Positions 50,732-61,798 of a stretch of DNA of 64,000 nt are shown one piece after another (the first letter of the stretch is position 1; each line of letters begins with the position of its first letter). The notes under the pieces are model-generated. The model was not told the origin of the DNA and searched no databases. It saw only the letters and a list, made by a program, of their open reading frames with translations. Origin of the DNA: Drosophila pseudoobscura. Taxonomy: Eukaryota; Arthropoda; Insecta; Diptera; Drosophilidae. The DNA is taken from assembly GCF_009870125.1 (NCBI RefSeq), contig NC_046683.1:1-64000 (forward strand), given 5' to 3'. The position numbers and the translations under genes were made by a program.

Positions 50732-51604
50732 CTGCAAAAGAAGAAGGAGAAACAGGAGGGAGAAGCAGACTGCCAAAACACAAAATACTCACCTGCTGTT
50801 TTCCGCCAACACCAACCAGACAAGGGTCGCCAGCAACAACATCCAAACGCCATCAAGTACCTGCAAATAAAGGAAAATTAAAAATCAAACGCCAAAACGA
50901 ACACCTCATCTGGATGGCCGGACCAGCAGCCATCCAAAACGCCACTACAAATCAACGACGAACGTGGCCGATGAGGCCAGGCCAATCCACCTGACAGCGC
51001 ATCCTGGTGGCCGGACCAGCAGCCACTCGGATGCGGCCAACAATTGGAATCGACAACGCATCCTGGTGGCCGGACCAGCAGCTACTTGGATGCGGCCAAT
51101 GACACGACTTGCTGGCATCACACCTCGATGCCAACGCCAACACAAGGACAATGCAGTTGGGTGGCCGGACCAGTGCCACTCGATTGCAGCAGCCAACACC
51201 TACCAGCGACAGATGCAACGTGGGCGGCCGGAACAGAGCCGCTCGCCAACAACACCATCAGAGCCCACGATGCACGCCATTCCCAAGTCCAGCCATCGCC
51301 ACTACAGATCCAGATGGTGCCACTAATCCTGCACAGGGGGACAACGGAGCCGGCCGGTATGCGGCGCAATGTTCTGCATTGCGTTTGCCATGCTGGCCGG
51401 TGCTTTGTTGTAGTTGTCCTCCTGCTAAAAATAAATGATATTTAAGTATGTTTATTGTTGTGTAAATGTATTGTAATTATTGTTTGTTTTACCTTGTACA
51501 TATCTCTGTAGTTTTGTAGTCCTTATTTGTAGTAATTGTAGATAGATTGTCCTTAGCTGTAATGTAATTTAATTAATTTTAGTTATTTATTCTAGCATAT
51601 TTAC
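50732..51604 (-). other. Three predicted antisense introns (H2)
   Basis: Lengths 48, 68 and 61 nt with the H1 splice sites. Confidence 0.45.
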
Positions 51605-51978
51605 CTTTCTTCTTCTCCTCCTTCTTTCCCAACTATCTCCCATTCCCAAATACCTGACAAGTGGCAACGCCATTAATGACCCAAAAAATACCACGCCAAT
51701 TAGCAAAATACTGCGCCGATAACACACAAAAAGCCATTTCAAATTCAAATGCATTTCTCAATGCCAAGTGTGTTATCGGCCGCCAACTTCGGCAATTTAC
51801 GCCCAGCCAATTCCACACCCACCCCACCCCACCCAATTCAAATGCCACTAAAAACCAAAAATGAGGCTGAGCAGGATCAAAATTAACACTGCCAGCCATC
51901 GCCACTCTGCCACACGCCCCAACAAAGCCACTTCAACCCCCACAAGATGCTATGCGGTCGTCTCTTCGGAGCTACACG

Positions 51979-52019
51979 CGCCCGGATCTTACGATCCGGA
52001 AGTATAAAGTATCCGGGCG
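51979..52019 (+). promoter_or_regulatory. Alternative hairpins around TATAAAG (H2)
   Basis: Same 7-bp and 9-bp exclusive stems as H1, no base changed. Confidence 0.6.
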
Positions 52020-52129
52020 GTTATACGGGAGCAGGCATTTTCCCCTTCCCATCCCATCCCCTTACAACAGAGCAGCCAATACAAGAAACACAGAGAAAAC
52101 ATAAGACATGAGCCATTGCCAACAACAAA

Positions 52130-52841
52130 CACACAGCCACTAAACCAAACAGCCATTAAATTTTCATTGCCTACTTGTCGGTGCTGCTGCCCTCGGACCA
52201 TTTTCATCTCACTCAATATTGGGGTGTGTGATAGTGGAACCGGGGGTGAGAGCACCGGTAAATGACGATCGGCGATTGGGTCTCTCGAGTGTGGAGAGCA
52301 TGGGAGTTGGCGGACACATGAGTGTTCCACCATGAACCTCGTCCAGGCCACTCTCATCTCATCCGCCCGCTCGAGAGGTCGCGATCGTCGGACGTGCCAT
52401 CACCGTTTTTTCGTGTCGTTTTTGCCGTGTCGCCATTTCCGTTGTGTTTTTCTGTGTTTTCTTTTTTGTGGTGTCTGTCGTGTGCCGTGCCGTGCTGTGC
52501 CGTGCCCCCCCTCGCTGACATGACAAAAAGTCCCTTCCTCCCCACCACCGCTACTACTACTACCGACAAGCTTTCTGCTCCCCAATAAAACTATCAATAA
52601 TTTAGATACACAAACTAAATAGAAATATACACAAACTAAATAGAGATACACAAACTAAATAGAAAATACACAAACCAAATAGAAAATACACAAACCAAAT
52701 AGAAATATACACAAACCAAATAGAGAAAACTGTGTAAAGAGAAGAAAGTGCCAATAAATGACAAAATACAAATAAAAAGAACCAAATAAACTGCAATTAA
52801 TTTAACAAACGGTAAAGGGACCAACACCAGCAACAACAACA
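52130..52841 (+). other. Family H 5' UTR (H3)
   Basis: This is 712 bp. Relative to H2 and H4 it lacks about 10 bp (GCGCCCTGTT) between short TGTT repeats, which shifts the upstream short frames. Six 20-bp units (52606-52730) include AAAATACACAAACC variants. Confidence 0.7.
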
Positions 52842-55277
52842 ATGACGAAAGGAATGGCCAGACGAGGGTCAAACAGACGCCACAGCGACGGCGGCAGAGC
52901 GGCCCGCAGAGGCGCCCTAGCAGCAGCAGCAGCAGCCAACAACATCAACACCAACACCGACAATAGCAGCAGCAGCAGCAGAGCCCTCGGCGCAGGCGCC
53001 AACACCAACACCAACGCCCCAGCCAATACAGAGCGACGTCGACACAGCCACCCACCGTGTGAGTACCCAGCCACTGCCATGGCCGATATATCCACGGCCA
53101 CAGCCACTCCCCCCTCGAGCCCCGTAAAAACAGCAGCGCCAACACTGGCCATGCCCCTCCACTCCCGGCTGCATAGCGGCGAGCAATTCTGCTTCCGCCA
53201 GTGCCAGGAGGAGGTGGCACAAAGATGGGAGGCGGCAGCGTCGGCCGCCTCAGCAGCGCCAATACCAACAAAAATACCCACCGCTAATCCCGCAACCCCG
53301 CCAAATCCAAAAAACCCGCCAAACACAAAGGGAAAGGCCGATAGGACGCCGCTCTCGCTGCCGCTTTTCCCGCCTCTCACGCTCTCGAACATCCAAAACC
53401 GTTCGGGAGTAACGGGAGAGGGAGAAGACGGAGGAGAGCCGGCAAACCGACGCGCAGGAGCAGAGCGCCAAATCGGCCAACGGGCAGCTGCACATACACA
53501 CACGAACGGATCGAACCTGTGGCGAATCGAACTTGGTTCGAGTTCGAGCAACGGGTCGATCCGAGCCATAGCCCAGCCAGCACATATACAACGACAAACA
53601 GCAACAAGTACACAACCACAAACAGAGCCACAATCACAGCCAATCCCAGCAACACCGAAACGACGCCGCGCCCTCATCGATAGTGGGAGTGACGATGAGG
53701 ATGTGGCTGAGACGAAGCAGGCCAGAAGACGGGGCCGCCATCACCACCATCACCAGCAGCGACCGCCAATCAAAAGGCCTATTAAGAAGAGGCAAACGAT
53801 GGAGGAGCTGGAGGCCATTGTCCAGGAGCAGCTGAGGCAGCACGAGCTGCGGCAGCAACAACAGAGGCAGCGGAAACGGAAAACGAATACAGCCAACACC
53901 AACACAGTTGCCGATCCTGCTGCCCTGCCGCAATCTGCCCAACCAACACATGCCCCTGCCCCAGCCTCTGCCTCTGCCACTACTAATACTAATACTGACA
54001 ATATCAATACAAATAATGACGCCAACGCAATTACAAATACAAACACCAACACTGTCACCGCCACTAACACCAGCACCAACGCCATAACAAACACAACTAC
54101 TGCCACTCCCAATACAAACACCCTTGCCATTGCCAATGACGTCCGGCACGGCGAGTTCGGGCATCAGCCTGTGGAAGACAGAGGGCTGAGGATCCTCATC
54201 CGAGGTCTTCCTCATTCCACGCCCTCTGTCTGGTTCCGGGACTGCATGCAGGCCGAGGGGTACACGGTCCGGTTTGTAAGGGCAATCACCGATCGGTTCG
54301 ATCGCAGCCGTCAATTCAACCTCTTTGAGGCTGAGATTGCCCCCAAACCGGACCGTGGCCAATTCGATGTGTTGAAGCTGCGACGCCTGGGTGGGAGGCC
54401 CGTCACGGTTGAGAGACTTGGAGTCTCCCGTGACCCTGCCCAGTGCCATCGATGTCAGGTGTTTGGCCACACCCGCGCATATTGTAGACGAGCTGCTGTC
54501 TGCATGAAATGCGCGGGTGGGCACCTGACGGCGGAGTGCAGCAAGCCAAGGGCTGCAAATCCCAAATGCGCCAACTGCCAGGGCGCTCACATCAGCTCAT
54601 ACAAGGGATGCCCATCCTTTAAGGCAGCCAGGCAGCGGCTCCTGGCCCACAGGGTCGCCAGGGAGGAGGAGCGTCGCAGACAGCAGCCACAGCCAAGCCA
54701 ACAGCAACACCAGCTAATACAACGTCGCCAGCAGCAGCCACATCCACAGCCATTCCCAAATCGGCAGCAGCAACGCCAACACCAACCGGATCGGCAGCAT
54801 CGACAGCAGCATTGGTATGGCGACCAACATCCCCAGCCATCGACCAGGGGGCGCCAATACCGGAGGGTCCAGCCGATGCAGCCGATCCCAGATCGTGCTC
54901 CGACGCCACGCCAACACCAGCAACAGCAGCGGCCAGCAGCCCAGTGCGATGGGAGCTGCGCTCAAAATCTGAAAAGTTATGTCGATAAAATTAGACAGCT
55001 GGAAGAAAAACTGGCAGCAATTACAACGAAAGTGACAAACCTGCTGCAGGCAAGGGACGAGAGCACGGGAGGAGTGCCGCCACTTCGGACAACAGCAGCA
55101 GCAGCAGCATCCACACAGCCATCACCAAGACCAGCACCAAATACGCATCATGACGCCGCAGCCATATCGGACTCTGAATCCGATATGGACTGCGCAGCAA
55201 TTGATGACGAGGATGACGACGAATGGACCGACCACGATCCATTCGACGAGGTGGATGGCCTGGGCGGTGCCTACTGA
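52842..55277 (+). CDS. HeT-A-like Gag, long form (H3)
   Basis: This is 811 residues. It differs from H2 mainly by 40 extra residues at about 100-140 (including MPLHSRLHSGEQFCF and EEVAQRWEAAASAAS). These are flanked at DNA level by the short direct repeat CAGCGCCAA. H2 could be a precise deletion of this segment, or this could be the ancestral form, since H5 also has it. The segment contains Cys and aromatic residues, unlike its low-complexity surroundings, so it may be a small structured element. From there on the protein matches H2 almost exactly. Zinc knuckles lie at about 535-590 and the coiled coil at about 707-740. Confidence 0.92.
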   Translation: MTKGMARRGSNRRHSDGGRAARRGALAAAAAANNINTNTDNSSSSSRALGAGANTNTNAPANTERRRHSHPPCEYPATAMADISTATATPPSSPVKTAAPTLAMPLHSRLHSGEQFCFRQCQEEVAQRWEAAASAASAAPIPTKIPTANPATPPNPKNPPNTKGKADRTPLSLPLFPPLTLSNIQNRSGVTGEGEDGGEPANRRAGAERQIGQRAAAHTHTNGSNLWRIELGSSSSNGSIRAIAQPAHIQRQTATSTQPQTEPQSQPIPATPKRRRALIDSGSDDEDVAETKQARRRGRHHHHHQQRPPIKRPIKKRQTMEELEAIVQEQLRQHELRQQQQRQRKRKTNTANTNTVADPAALPQSAQPTHAPAPASASATTNTNTDNINTNNDANAITNTNTNTVTATNTSTNAITNTTTATPNTNTLAIANDVRHGEFGHQPVEDRGLRILIRGLPHSTPSVWFRDCMQAEGYTVRFVRAITDRFDRSRQFNLFEAEIAPKPDRGQFDVLKLRRLGGRPVTVERLGVSRDPAQCHRCQVFGHTRAYCRRAAVCMKCAGGHLTAECSKPRAANPKCANCQGAHISSYKGCPSFKAARQRLLAHRVAREEERRRQQPQPSQQQHQLIQRRQQQPHPQPFPNRQQQRQHQPDRQHRQQHWYGDQHPQPSTRGRQYRRVQPMQPIPDRAPTPRQHQQQQRPAAQCDGSCAQNLKSYVDKIRQLEEKLAAITTKVTNLLQARDESTGGVPPLRTTAAAAASTQPSPRPAPNTHHDAAAISDSESDMDCAAIDDEDDDEWTDHDPFDEVDGLGGAY

Positions 55278-55652
55278 CGTGCCCAATCGTCGTTCCCGAG
55301 ACAGCCACTGCAATGAGGAGAAAGACGTCAATACAGACAACAACGAAAAACGGCCAAAACAGACGAAATCCACACGTACCTGCCAATCAACAGACAGAGC
55401 TGACCATCAAGAAGCTGCCTCGCCACCAATACTGACAATTCCTGCCAAATGGGCGGAAAAAGAGGCCTCTTCCGATGACGCTGCCACCACACCATGGCCG
55501 TGACGTCACGCCACTCCAAACAGACAGCAGCCATTCCAACGACGATGCAGATGCTGGCGCCTGCTGCCGTTCCGCTGGGTCGCACCCGTCTCTCACGCCA
55601 ATTATGTGAGGGCGGGATGGCCTGGTGTGGGGCCGCCAGACGCCAGCAAATC

Positions 55653-56525
55653 CTGCAAAAGAAGAAGGAGAAACAGGAGGGAGAAGCAGACTGCCAAAAC
55701 ACAAAATACTCACCTGCTGTTTTCCGCCAACACCAACCAGACAAGGGTCGCCAGCAACAACATCCAAACGCCATCAAGTACCTGCAAATAAAGGAAAATT
55801 AAAAATCAAACGCCAAAACGAACACCTCATCTGGATGGCCGGACCAGCAGCCATCCAAAACGCCACTACAAATCAACGACGAACGTGGCCGATGAGGCCA
55901 GGCCAATCCACCTGACAGCGCATCCTGGTGGCCGGACCAGCAGCCACTCGGATGCGGCCAACAATTGGAATCGACAACGCATCCTGGTGGCCGGACCAGC
56001 AGCTACTTGGATGCGGCCAATGACACGACTTGCTGGCATCACACCTCGATGCCAACGCCAACACAAGGACAATGCAGTTGGGTGGCCGGACCAGTGCCAC
56101 TCGATTGCAGCAGCCAACACCTACCAGCGACAGATGCAACGTGGGCGGCCGGAACAGAGCCGCTCGCCAACAACACCATCAGAGCCCACGATGCACGCCA
56201 TTCCCAAGTCCAGCCATCGCCACTAAAGATCCAGATGGTGCCACTAATCCTGCACAGGGGGACAACGGAGCCGGCCGGTATGCGGCGCAATGTTCTGCAT
56301 TGCGTTTGCCATGCTGGCCGGTGCTTTGTTGTAGTTGTCCTCCTGCTAAAAATAAATGATATTTAAGTATGTTTATTGTTGTGTAAATGTATTGTAATTA
56401 TTGTTTGTTTTACCTTGTACATATCTCTGTAGTTTTGTAGTCCTTATTTGTAGTAATTGTAGATAGATTGTCCTTAGCTGTAATGTAATTTAATTAATTT
56501 TAGTTATTTATTCTAGCATATTTAC
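55653..56525 (-). other. Three predicted antisense introns (H3)
   Basis: 56525-56478, 56413-56346 and 55713-55653; splice sites unchanged. Confidence 0.45.
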
Positions 56526-56899
56526 CTTTCTTCTTCTCCTCCTTCTTTCCCAACTATCTCCCATTCCCAAATACCTGACAAGTGGCAACGCCATTAATGA
56601 CCCAAAAAATACCACGCCAATTAGCAAAATACTGCGCCGATAACACACAAAAAGCCATTTCAAATTCAAATGCATTTCTCAATGCCAAGTGTGTTATCGG
56701 CCGCCAACTTCGGCAATTTACGCCCAGCCAATTCCACACCCACCCCACCCCACCCAATTCAAATGCCACTAAAAACCAAAAATGAGGCTGAGCAGGATCA
56801 AAATTAACACTGCCAGCCATCGCCACTCTGCCACACGCCCCAACAAAGCCACTTCAACCCCCACAAGATGCTATGCGGTCGTCTCTTCGGAGCTACACG

Positions 56900-56940
56900 C
56901 GCCCGGATCTTACGATCCGGAAGTATAAAGTATCCGGGCG
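56900..56940 (+). promoter_or_regulatory. Alternative hairpins around TATAAAG (H3)
   Basis: Same as H1. Confidence 0.6.
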
Positions 56941-57050
56941 GTTATACGGGAGCAGGCATTTTCCCCTTCCCATCCCATCCCCTTACAACAGAGCAGCCAA
57001 TACAAGAAACACAGAGAAAACATAAGACATGAGCCATTGCCAACAACAAA

Positions 57051-57774
57051 CACACAGCCACTAAACCAAACAGCCATTAAATTTTCATTGCCTACTTGTC
57101 GGTGCTGCTGCCCTCGGACCATTTTCATCTCACTCAATATTGGGGTGTGTGATAGTGGAACCGGGGGTGAGAGCACCGGTAAATGACGATCGGCGATTGG
57201 GTCTCTCGAGTGTGGAGAGCATGGGAGTTGGCGGACACATGAGTGTTCCACCATGAACCTCGTCCAGGCCACTCTCATCTCATCCGCCCGCTCGAGAGGT
57301 CGCGATCGTCGGACGTGCCATCACCGTTTTTTCGTGTCGTTTTTGCCGTGTCGCCATTTCCGTTGTGTTTTTCTGTGTTGCGCCCTGTTTTCTTTTTTGT
57401 GGTGTCTGTCGTGTGCCGTGCCGTGCTGTGCCGTGCCCCCCCTCGCTGACATGACAAAAAGTCCCTTCCTCCCCACCACCGCTACTACTACTACCGACAA
57501 GCTTTCTGCTCCCCAATAAAACTATCAATAATTTAGATACACAAACTAAATAGAAATATACACAAACTAAATAGAGATACACAAACCAAATAGAAATATA
57601 CACAAACTAAATAGAAATATACACAAACTAAATAGAAATATACACAAACTAAATAGAGAGAAACTGTGTAATGAGTTAGAAAGTGCCAATAAATGACCAA
57701 AAAACAAAGAACCAATTAAGTGCAATTAATTTAACAAACGGTAAAGGGACCAAACACCAGCAACAACAACAACA
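57051..57774 (+). other. Family H 5' UTR (H4)
   Basis: This is 724 bp, the same layout as H2: upstream frames at 57243 and 57253, and six 20-bp units at 57535-57660. Confidence 0.7.
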
Positions 57775-60141
57775 ATGACGAGAGGAATGGCCAGACGAGG
57801 GTCAAACAGACGCCACAGCGACGGCGGCAGAGCGGCCCGCAGAGGCGCCCTAGCAGCAGCAGCAGCAGCGATTAACACCAACACAAACACCGCCAATAGC
57901 AGCAGCAGCAGCAGAGCCCTCGGCGCAGGCGCCAACACCAACATAAACGCCCCAGCCAATACAGAGCGCCGACGCCACAGCCACCCACCGTGTGAGTACC
58001 CAGCCACTGCCATGGCCGACATATCCACGGCCACAGCCACTCCCCCCTCGAGCCCCATAAAAATACCAGCGCCAATACCAACAAAAATACAAACCGCTAA
58101 TCCCGCAACCCCGCCAAATCCAAAAAACCCGCCAAATCAAAAGGGAAAGACCGATAGGACGCCGCTCTCGCTGCCGCTTTTCCCGCCTCTCACGCTCTCG
58201 AACATCCAAAACCGTTCGGGAGTAACGGGAGAGGGAGAAGACGGAGGAGAGCCGGCAAACCGACGCGCAGGAGCAGAGCGCCAAATCGGCCAACGGGCAG
58301 ACACATACACATACACGAACGGATCGAACCCGTTGCGAATCGAACTTGGTTCGAGCTCGAGCAACGGGTCGATCCGAGCCATAGCCCAGCCAGCACATAT
58401 GCAACGACAAACAGCAACAAATACACAACCACAAACACAACCACAATCACAGCCAATCCCAGCAACACCGAAACGACGCCGCGCCCTCATCGACAGTGGG
58501 AGTGACGATGAGGATGAGGCTGAGACGAAGCAGGCCAGACGACGGGGCCGCCATCACCACCATCACCAGCAGCGGCTGCCAATCAAAAGGCCTATTAAGA
58601 AGAGGCAAACGATGGAGGAGCTGGAGGCCATTGTCCAGGAGCAGCTGAGGCAGCACGAGCTGCGGCAGCAACAACAGAGGCAGCAGAAGCGGAAAACGAA
58701 TACAGCCAACACCAACACAGTTGCCGCTCCTGCCTCTCTGCCGCAATCTGCCCAACCAACACATGCCCCTGCCCCTGCCTCTGCCTCTGCCTCTGCCTCT
58801 ACTAATACTGACAATATCAATACAAATAATGACGCCAACGCAATTACAAATACCAACACCGTCACCGCCACTAACACCAGCACCATCGCCATAACCAACA
58901 CCAACACAACTACTGCCACTCCCAATACACACACCCTTGCCATTGCCAATGACATCCGGCACGGCGAGTTCGGGCATCAGCCTGTGGAGGACAGAGGATT
59001 GAGGATCCTCATCCGAGGTCTTCCTCATACCACGCCCTCTGTCTGGTTCCGGGACTGCATGCAGGCCGAGGGGTACACGGTCCGGTATAGTCGGGCGATC
59101 ACCGATCGGTTCGATCGCAGCCGTCAATTCAACCTCTTTGAGGCTGAGATTGCCCCCAAACCGGACCGTGGCCAATTCGATGTGTTGAAGCTGCAACGCC
59201 TGGGTGGGAGGCCCGTCACGGTTGAGAGACTTGGAGTCTCCCGTGACCCTGCCCAGTGCCATCGATGTCAGGTGTTTGGCCACACCCGCGCATATTGTAG
59301 ACGAGCTGCTGTCTGCATGAAATGCGCGGGTGGGCACCTGACGACGGAGTGCATCAAGCCAAGGGCTGCAAATCCCAAATGCGCCAACTGCCAGGGCCAG
59401 CACATCAGCTCATACAAGGGATGCCCATCCTTTAAGGCAGCCAGGCAGCGGCTCCTGGCCCACAGGGTCGCCAGGGAGGAGGAGCGTCGCAGACAGCAGC
59501 CGCAGCCAAGCCAACAACAACACCAGCCAATACAACGTCGCCAGCAGCAGCCACATCTACAGCCATTCCCAAATCGGCAGCAGCAACGCCAACACCAACC
59601 GGATCGGCAGCATCGGCAGCAGCATCGGTATGGCGACCAACATCCCCAGCCATCGACCAGGGGGCGCCAATACCGGAGGGTCCAGCCGATGCAGCCGATC
59701 CCAGATCGTGCTCCGACGCCACGCCAACACCAGCAACAGCAGCGGCCAGCAGCCCAGTGCGATGGGAGCTGCGCTCAAAATCTGAAAAGTTATGTCGATA
59801 AAATTAGACAGCTGGAAGAAAAACTGGCAGCAATTACAACGAAAGTGACAAACCTGCTGCAGGCAAGGGACGAGAGCACGGGAGGAGTGCCGCCACTTCG
59901 GACAACAGCAGCAGCAGCAGCATCCACACAGCCACCACCAAGACCAGCACCAAATACGCATCATGACGCCGCAGCCATATCGGACTCTGAATCCGATATG
60001 GACTGCGCAGCAATTGATGACGAGGATGACGACGAATGGACCGACCACGATCCATTTGACGCGCTGGATGGCCTGGGCGAAATATGGAGGGCACAAATCG
60101 CCAGCGCACGCGAAAGCATGCGTTCGGGCGGTGCCTACTGA
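57775..60141 (+). CDS. HeT-A-like Gag (H4)
   Basis: This is 788 residues. The N-terminus equals H2 and lacks the 40-residue segment. The middle diverges (ADTYTYTNGSNPLRIEL, DEAETKQ, QQRLPIKRP). The Thr/Asn run is rearranged in whole codons (ASASTNTDN, TTTATPNTHT). A 17-residue insertion near the C-terminus (LGEIWRAQIASARESMRS) interrupts the acidic tail. Zinc-knuckle Cys/His residues are unchanged, with TTECIKP for TAECSKP and GQHISS for GAHISS between them. Every indel is a multiple of three, so the frame survives. Confidence 0.92.
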   Translation: MTRGMARRGSNRRHSDGGRAARRGALAAAAAAINTNTNTANSSSSSRALGAGANTNINAPANTERRRHSHPPCEYPATAMADISTATATPPSSPIKIPAPIPTKIQTANPATPPNPKNPPNQKGKTDRTPLSLPLFPPLTLSNIQNRSGVTGEGEDGGEPANRRAGAERQIGQRADTYTYTNGSNPLRIELGSSSSNGSIRAIAQPAHMQRQTATNTQPQTQPQSQPIPATPKRRRALIDSGSDDEDEAETKQARRRGRHHHHHQQRLPIKRPIKKRQTMEELEAIVQEQLRQHELRQQQQRQQKRKTNTANTNTVAAPASLPQSAQPTHAPAPASASASASTNTDNINTNNDANAITNTNTVTATNTSTIAITNTNTTTATPNTHTLAIANDIRHGEFGHQPVEDRGLRILIRGLPHTTPSVWFRDCMQAEGYTVRYSRAITDRFDRSRQFNLFEAEIAPKPDRGQFDVLKLQRLGGRPVTVERLGVSRDPAQCHRCQVFGHTRAYCRRAAVCMKCAGGHLTTECIKPRAANPKCANCQGQHISSYKGCPSFKAARQRLLAHRVAREEERRRQQPQPSQQQHQPIQRRQQQPHLQPFPNRQQQRQHQPDRQHRQQHRYGDQHPQPSTRGRQYRRVQPMQPIPDRAPTPRQHQQQQRPAAQCDGSCAQNLKSYVDKIRQLEEKLAAITTKVTNLLQARDESTGGVPPLRTTAAAAASTQPPPRPAPNTHHDAAAISDSESDMDCAAIDDEDDDEWTDHDPFDALDGLGEIWRAQIASARESMRSGGAY

Positions 60142-60517
60142 TGTGCCCAATCGTCGTTCCCGAGACAGCCACTGCAATGAGGAGAAAGACGTCAATACAG
60201 ACAACAACGAAAAACGGCCAAAACAGACGAAATCCACACGTACCTGCCAATCAACAGACAGAGCTGACCATCAAGAAGCTGCCTCGCCATCAACATTGAC
60301 AATTTCCTGCCAATTGGGCGGAAAAAGAGGCCCCTTTTGATGGCGCTGCCACCACACCATGGCCGTGACGTCACGCCACTCCAAACAGACAGCAGCCATT
60401 CCAACGACGATGCAGATGCTGGCGCCTGCTGCCGTTCCGCTGGGTCACACCCGTCTCTCACGCCAATTATGTGAGGGCGGGATGGCCTGGTGTGGGGCCG
60501 CCAGACGCCAGCAAATC

Positions 60518-61389
60518 CTGCAAAAGAAGAAGGAGAAACAGGAGGGAGAAGCAGACTGCCAAAACACAAAATACTCACCTGCTGTTTTCCGCCAACACCA
60601 ACCAGACAAGGGTCGCCAGCAACAACATCCAAACGCCAACAAGTACCTGAAAATAAACAAAAATTAAAAATCAAACGCCAAAACGAACACCTCACCTGGA
60701 TGGCCGGACCAGCAGCCATCCAAAACGCCACTACAAATCAACGACGAACGTGGCCGAGGAGGCCAGGCCAATCCACCTGACAACGCATCCTGGTGGCCGG
60801 ACCAGCAGCCACTCGGATGCGGCCAACAACTGGAATCGACAACGCATCCTGGTGGCCGGACCAGCAGCCACTTTGATGCGGCCAATCAACACAAATCGTT
60901 GGCATCACACGTCGATGCCAATGCCAACGACAATGCAGTTGGGTGGCCGGACCAGTGCCACTCGATTGCAGCAGCCAACACCTACCAGCGACAGATGCAA
61001 CGTGGGCGGCCGGAACAGAGCCGCTCGCCAACAACACCATCAGAGCCCACGATGCACGCCATCTCCAAGTCCAGCCATCGCCACTACAGATCCAGATGGT
61101 GCCACTAATCCTGCACAGGGGGACAACGGAGCCGGAGGCCGGTATGCGGCGCAATGTTCTGCATTGCGTTTGCCATGCTGGCCGGTGCTTTGTTGTAGTT
61201 GTCCTCCTGCTAAAAATAAATGATATTTAAGTATGTTTATTGTTGTGTAAATGTATTGTAATTATTGTTTGTTTTACCTTGTACATATCTCTGTAGTTTT
61301 GTAGTCCTTATTTGTAGTAATTGTAGATAGATTGTCCTTAGCTGTAATGTAATTTAATTAATTTTAGTTATTTATTCTAGCATATTTAC
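60518..61389 (-). other. Four predicted antisense introns (H4)
   Basis: 61389-61342 (48 nt), 61277-61210 (68 nt), 60695-60647 (49 nt, donor CAG|GTGAGG, acceptor TTATTTTCAG|GT) and 60578-60518 (61 nt). The 49-nt intron has a canonical donor only here; H1-H3 read GATGAGGTG at that place. Confidence 0.45.
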
Positions 61390-61757
61390 CTTTCTTCTTC
61401 TCCTCCTTCTTTCCCAACTATCTCCCATTCCCAAATACCTGACAAGTGGCAACGCCATTAATGACCAAAATATACCACGCCAATTAGCAAAATACCGCGC
61501 CGATAACACACAAAAAGTCATTTCAAATTCAAATGCATTTATCAATGCTAGTGTGTTATCGGCCGCCAACTTCGGCAATTATGCCCAGCCAATCCCACAC
61601 CCACCACCCATACCCACTTCAAATGCCACTAAAGACAAAATGAGGCTGAGCAGGATCAAAATTAACACTGCCAGCCATCGCCATTCTGCCACACGCCCCA
61701 ACAAAGCCACTTCAACCCCCACAAGATGCTATGCGGTCGTCTCTTCGGAGCTACACG

Positions 61758-61798
61758 CGCCCGGATCTTACGATCCGGAAGTATAAAGTATCCGGGCG
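61758..61798 (+). promoter_or_regulatory. Alternative hairpins around TATAAAG (H4)
   Basis: Unchanged although the surrounding UTR has diverged. Confidence 0.6.

Larger units (their letters stand above)
47317..52129 (+). mobile_element. HeT-A-like copy H2, full length (4.8 kb)
   Basis: 5' UTR, a single gag and a 3' UTR; no endonuclease or RT. The 5' end (CACACAGCCACTAAACC) is the same base as in H3 and H4. Its 5' UTR and gag N-terminus match H4. From about 48350 onward it matches H3, so it is mosaic. Confidence 0.9.
50357..52129 (+). other. Family H 3' UTR (H2)
   Basis: This is 1.77 kb. It carries TGACGTCA at about 50580-50587, the GGCCGGACCAG cluster, an AT-rich block (51425-51600) and the double hairpin at 51979-52019. 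The 3' end is CCAACAACAAA, with no AATAAA close to it. Antisense introns as in H1: 51604-51557, 51492-51425 and 50792-50732. Confidence 0.8.
52130..57050 (+). mobile_element. HeT-A-like copy H3, full length (4.9 kb)
   Basis: Complete element with the longest gag. The 3' end variant (ACATGAGCCATTGCC) is shared with H2 and differs from H1 and H4 (ACACGGGCCATTTGCC). Confidence 0.9.
55278..57050 (+). other. Family H 3' UTR (H3)
   Basis: This is 1.77 kb, nearly identical to H2; one visible difference is CACTAAAGATCC for CACTACAGATCC at about 56221. The double hairpin is at 56900-56940. Confidence 0.8.
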
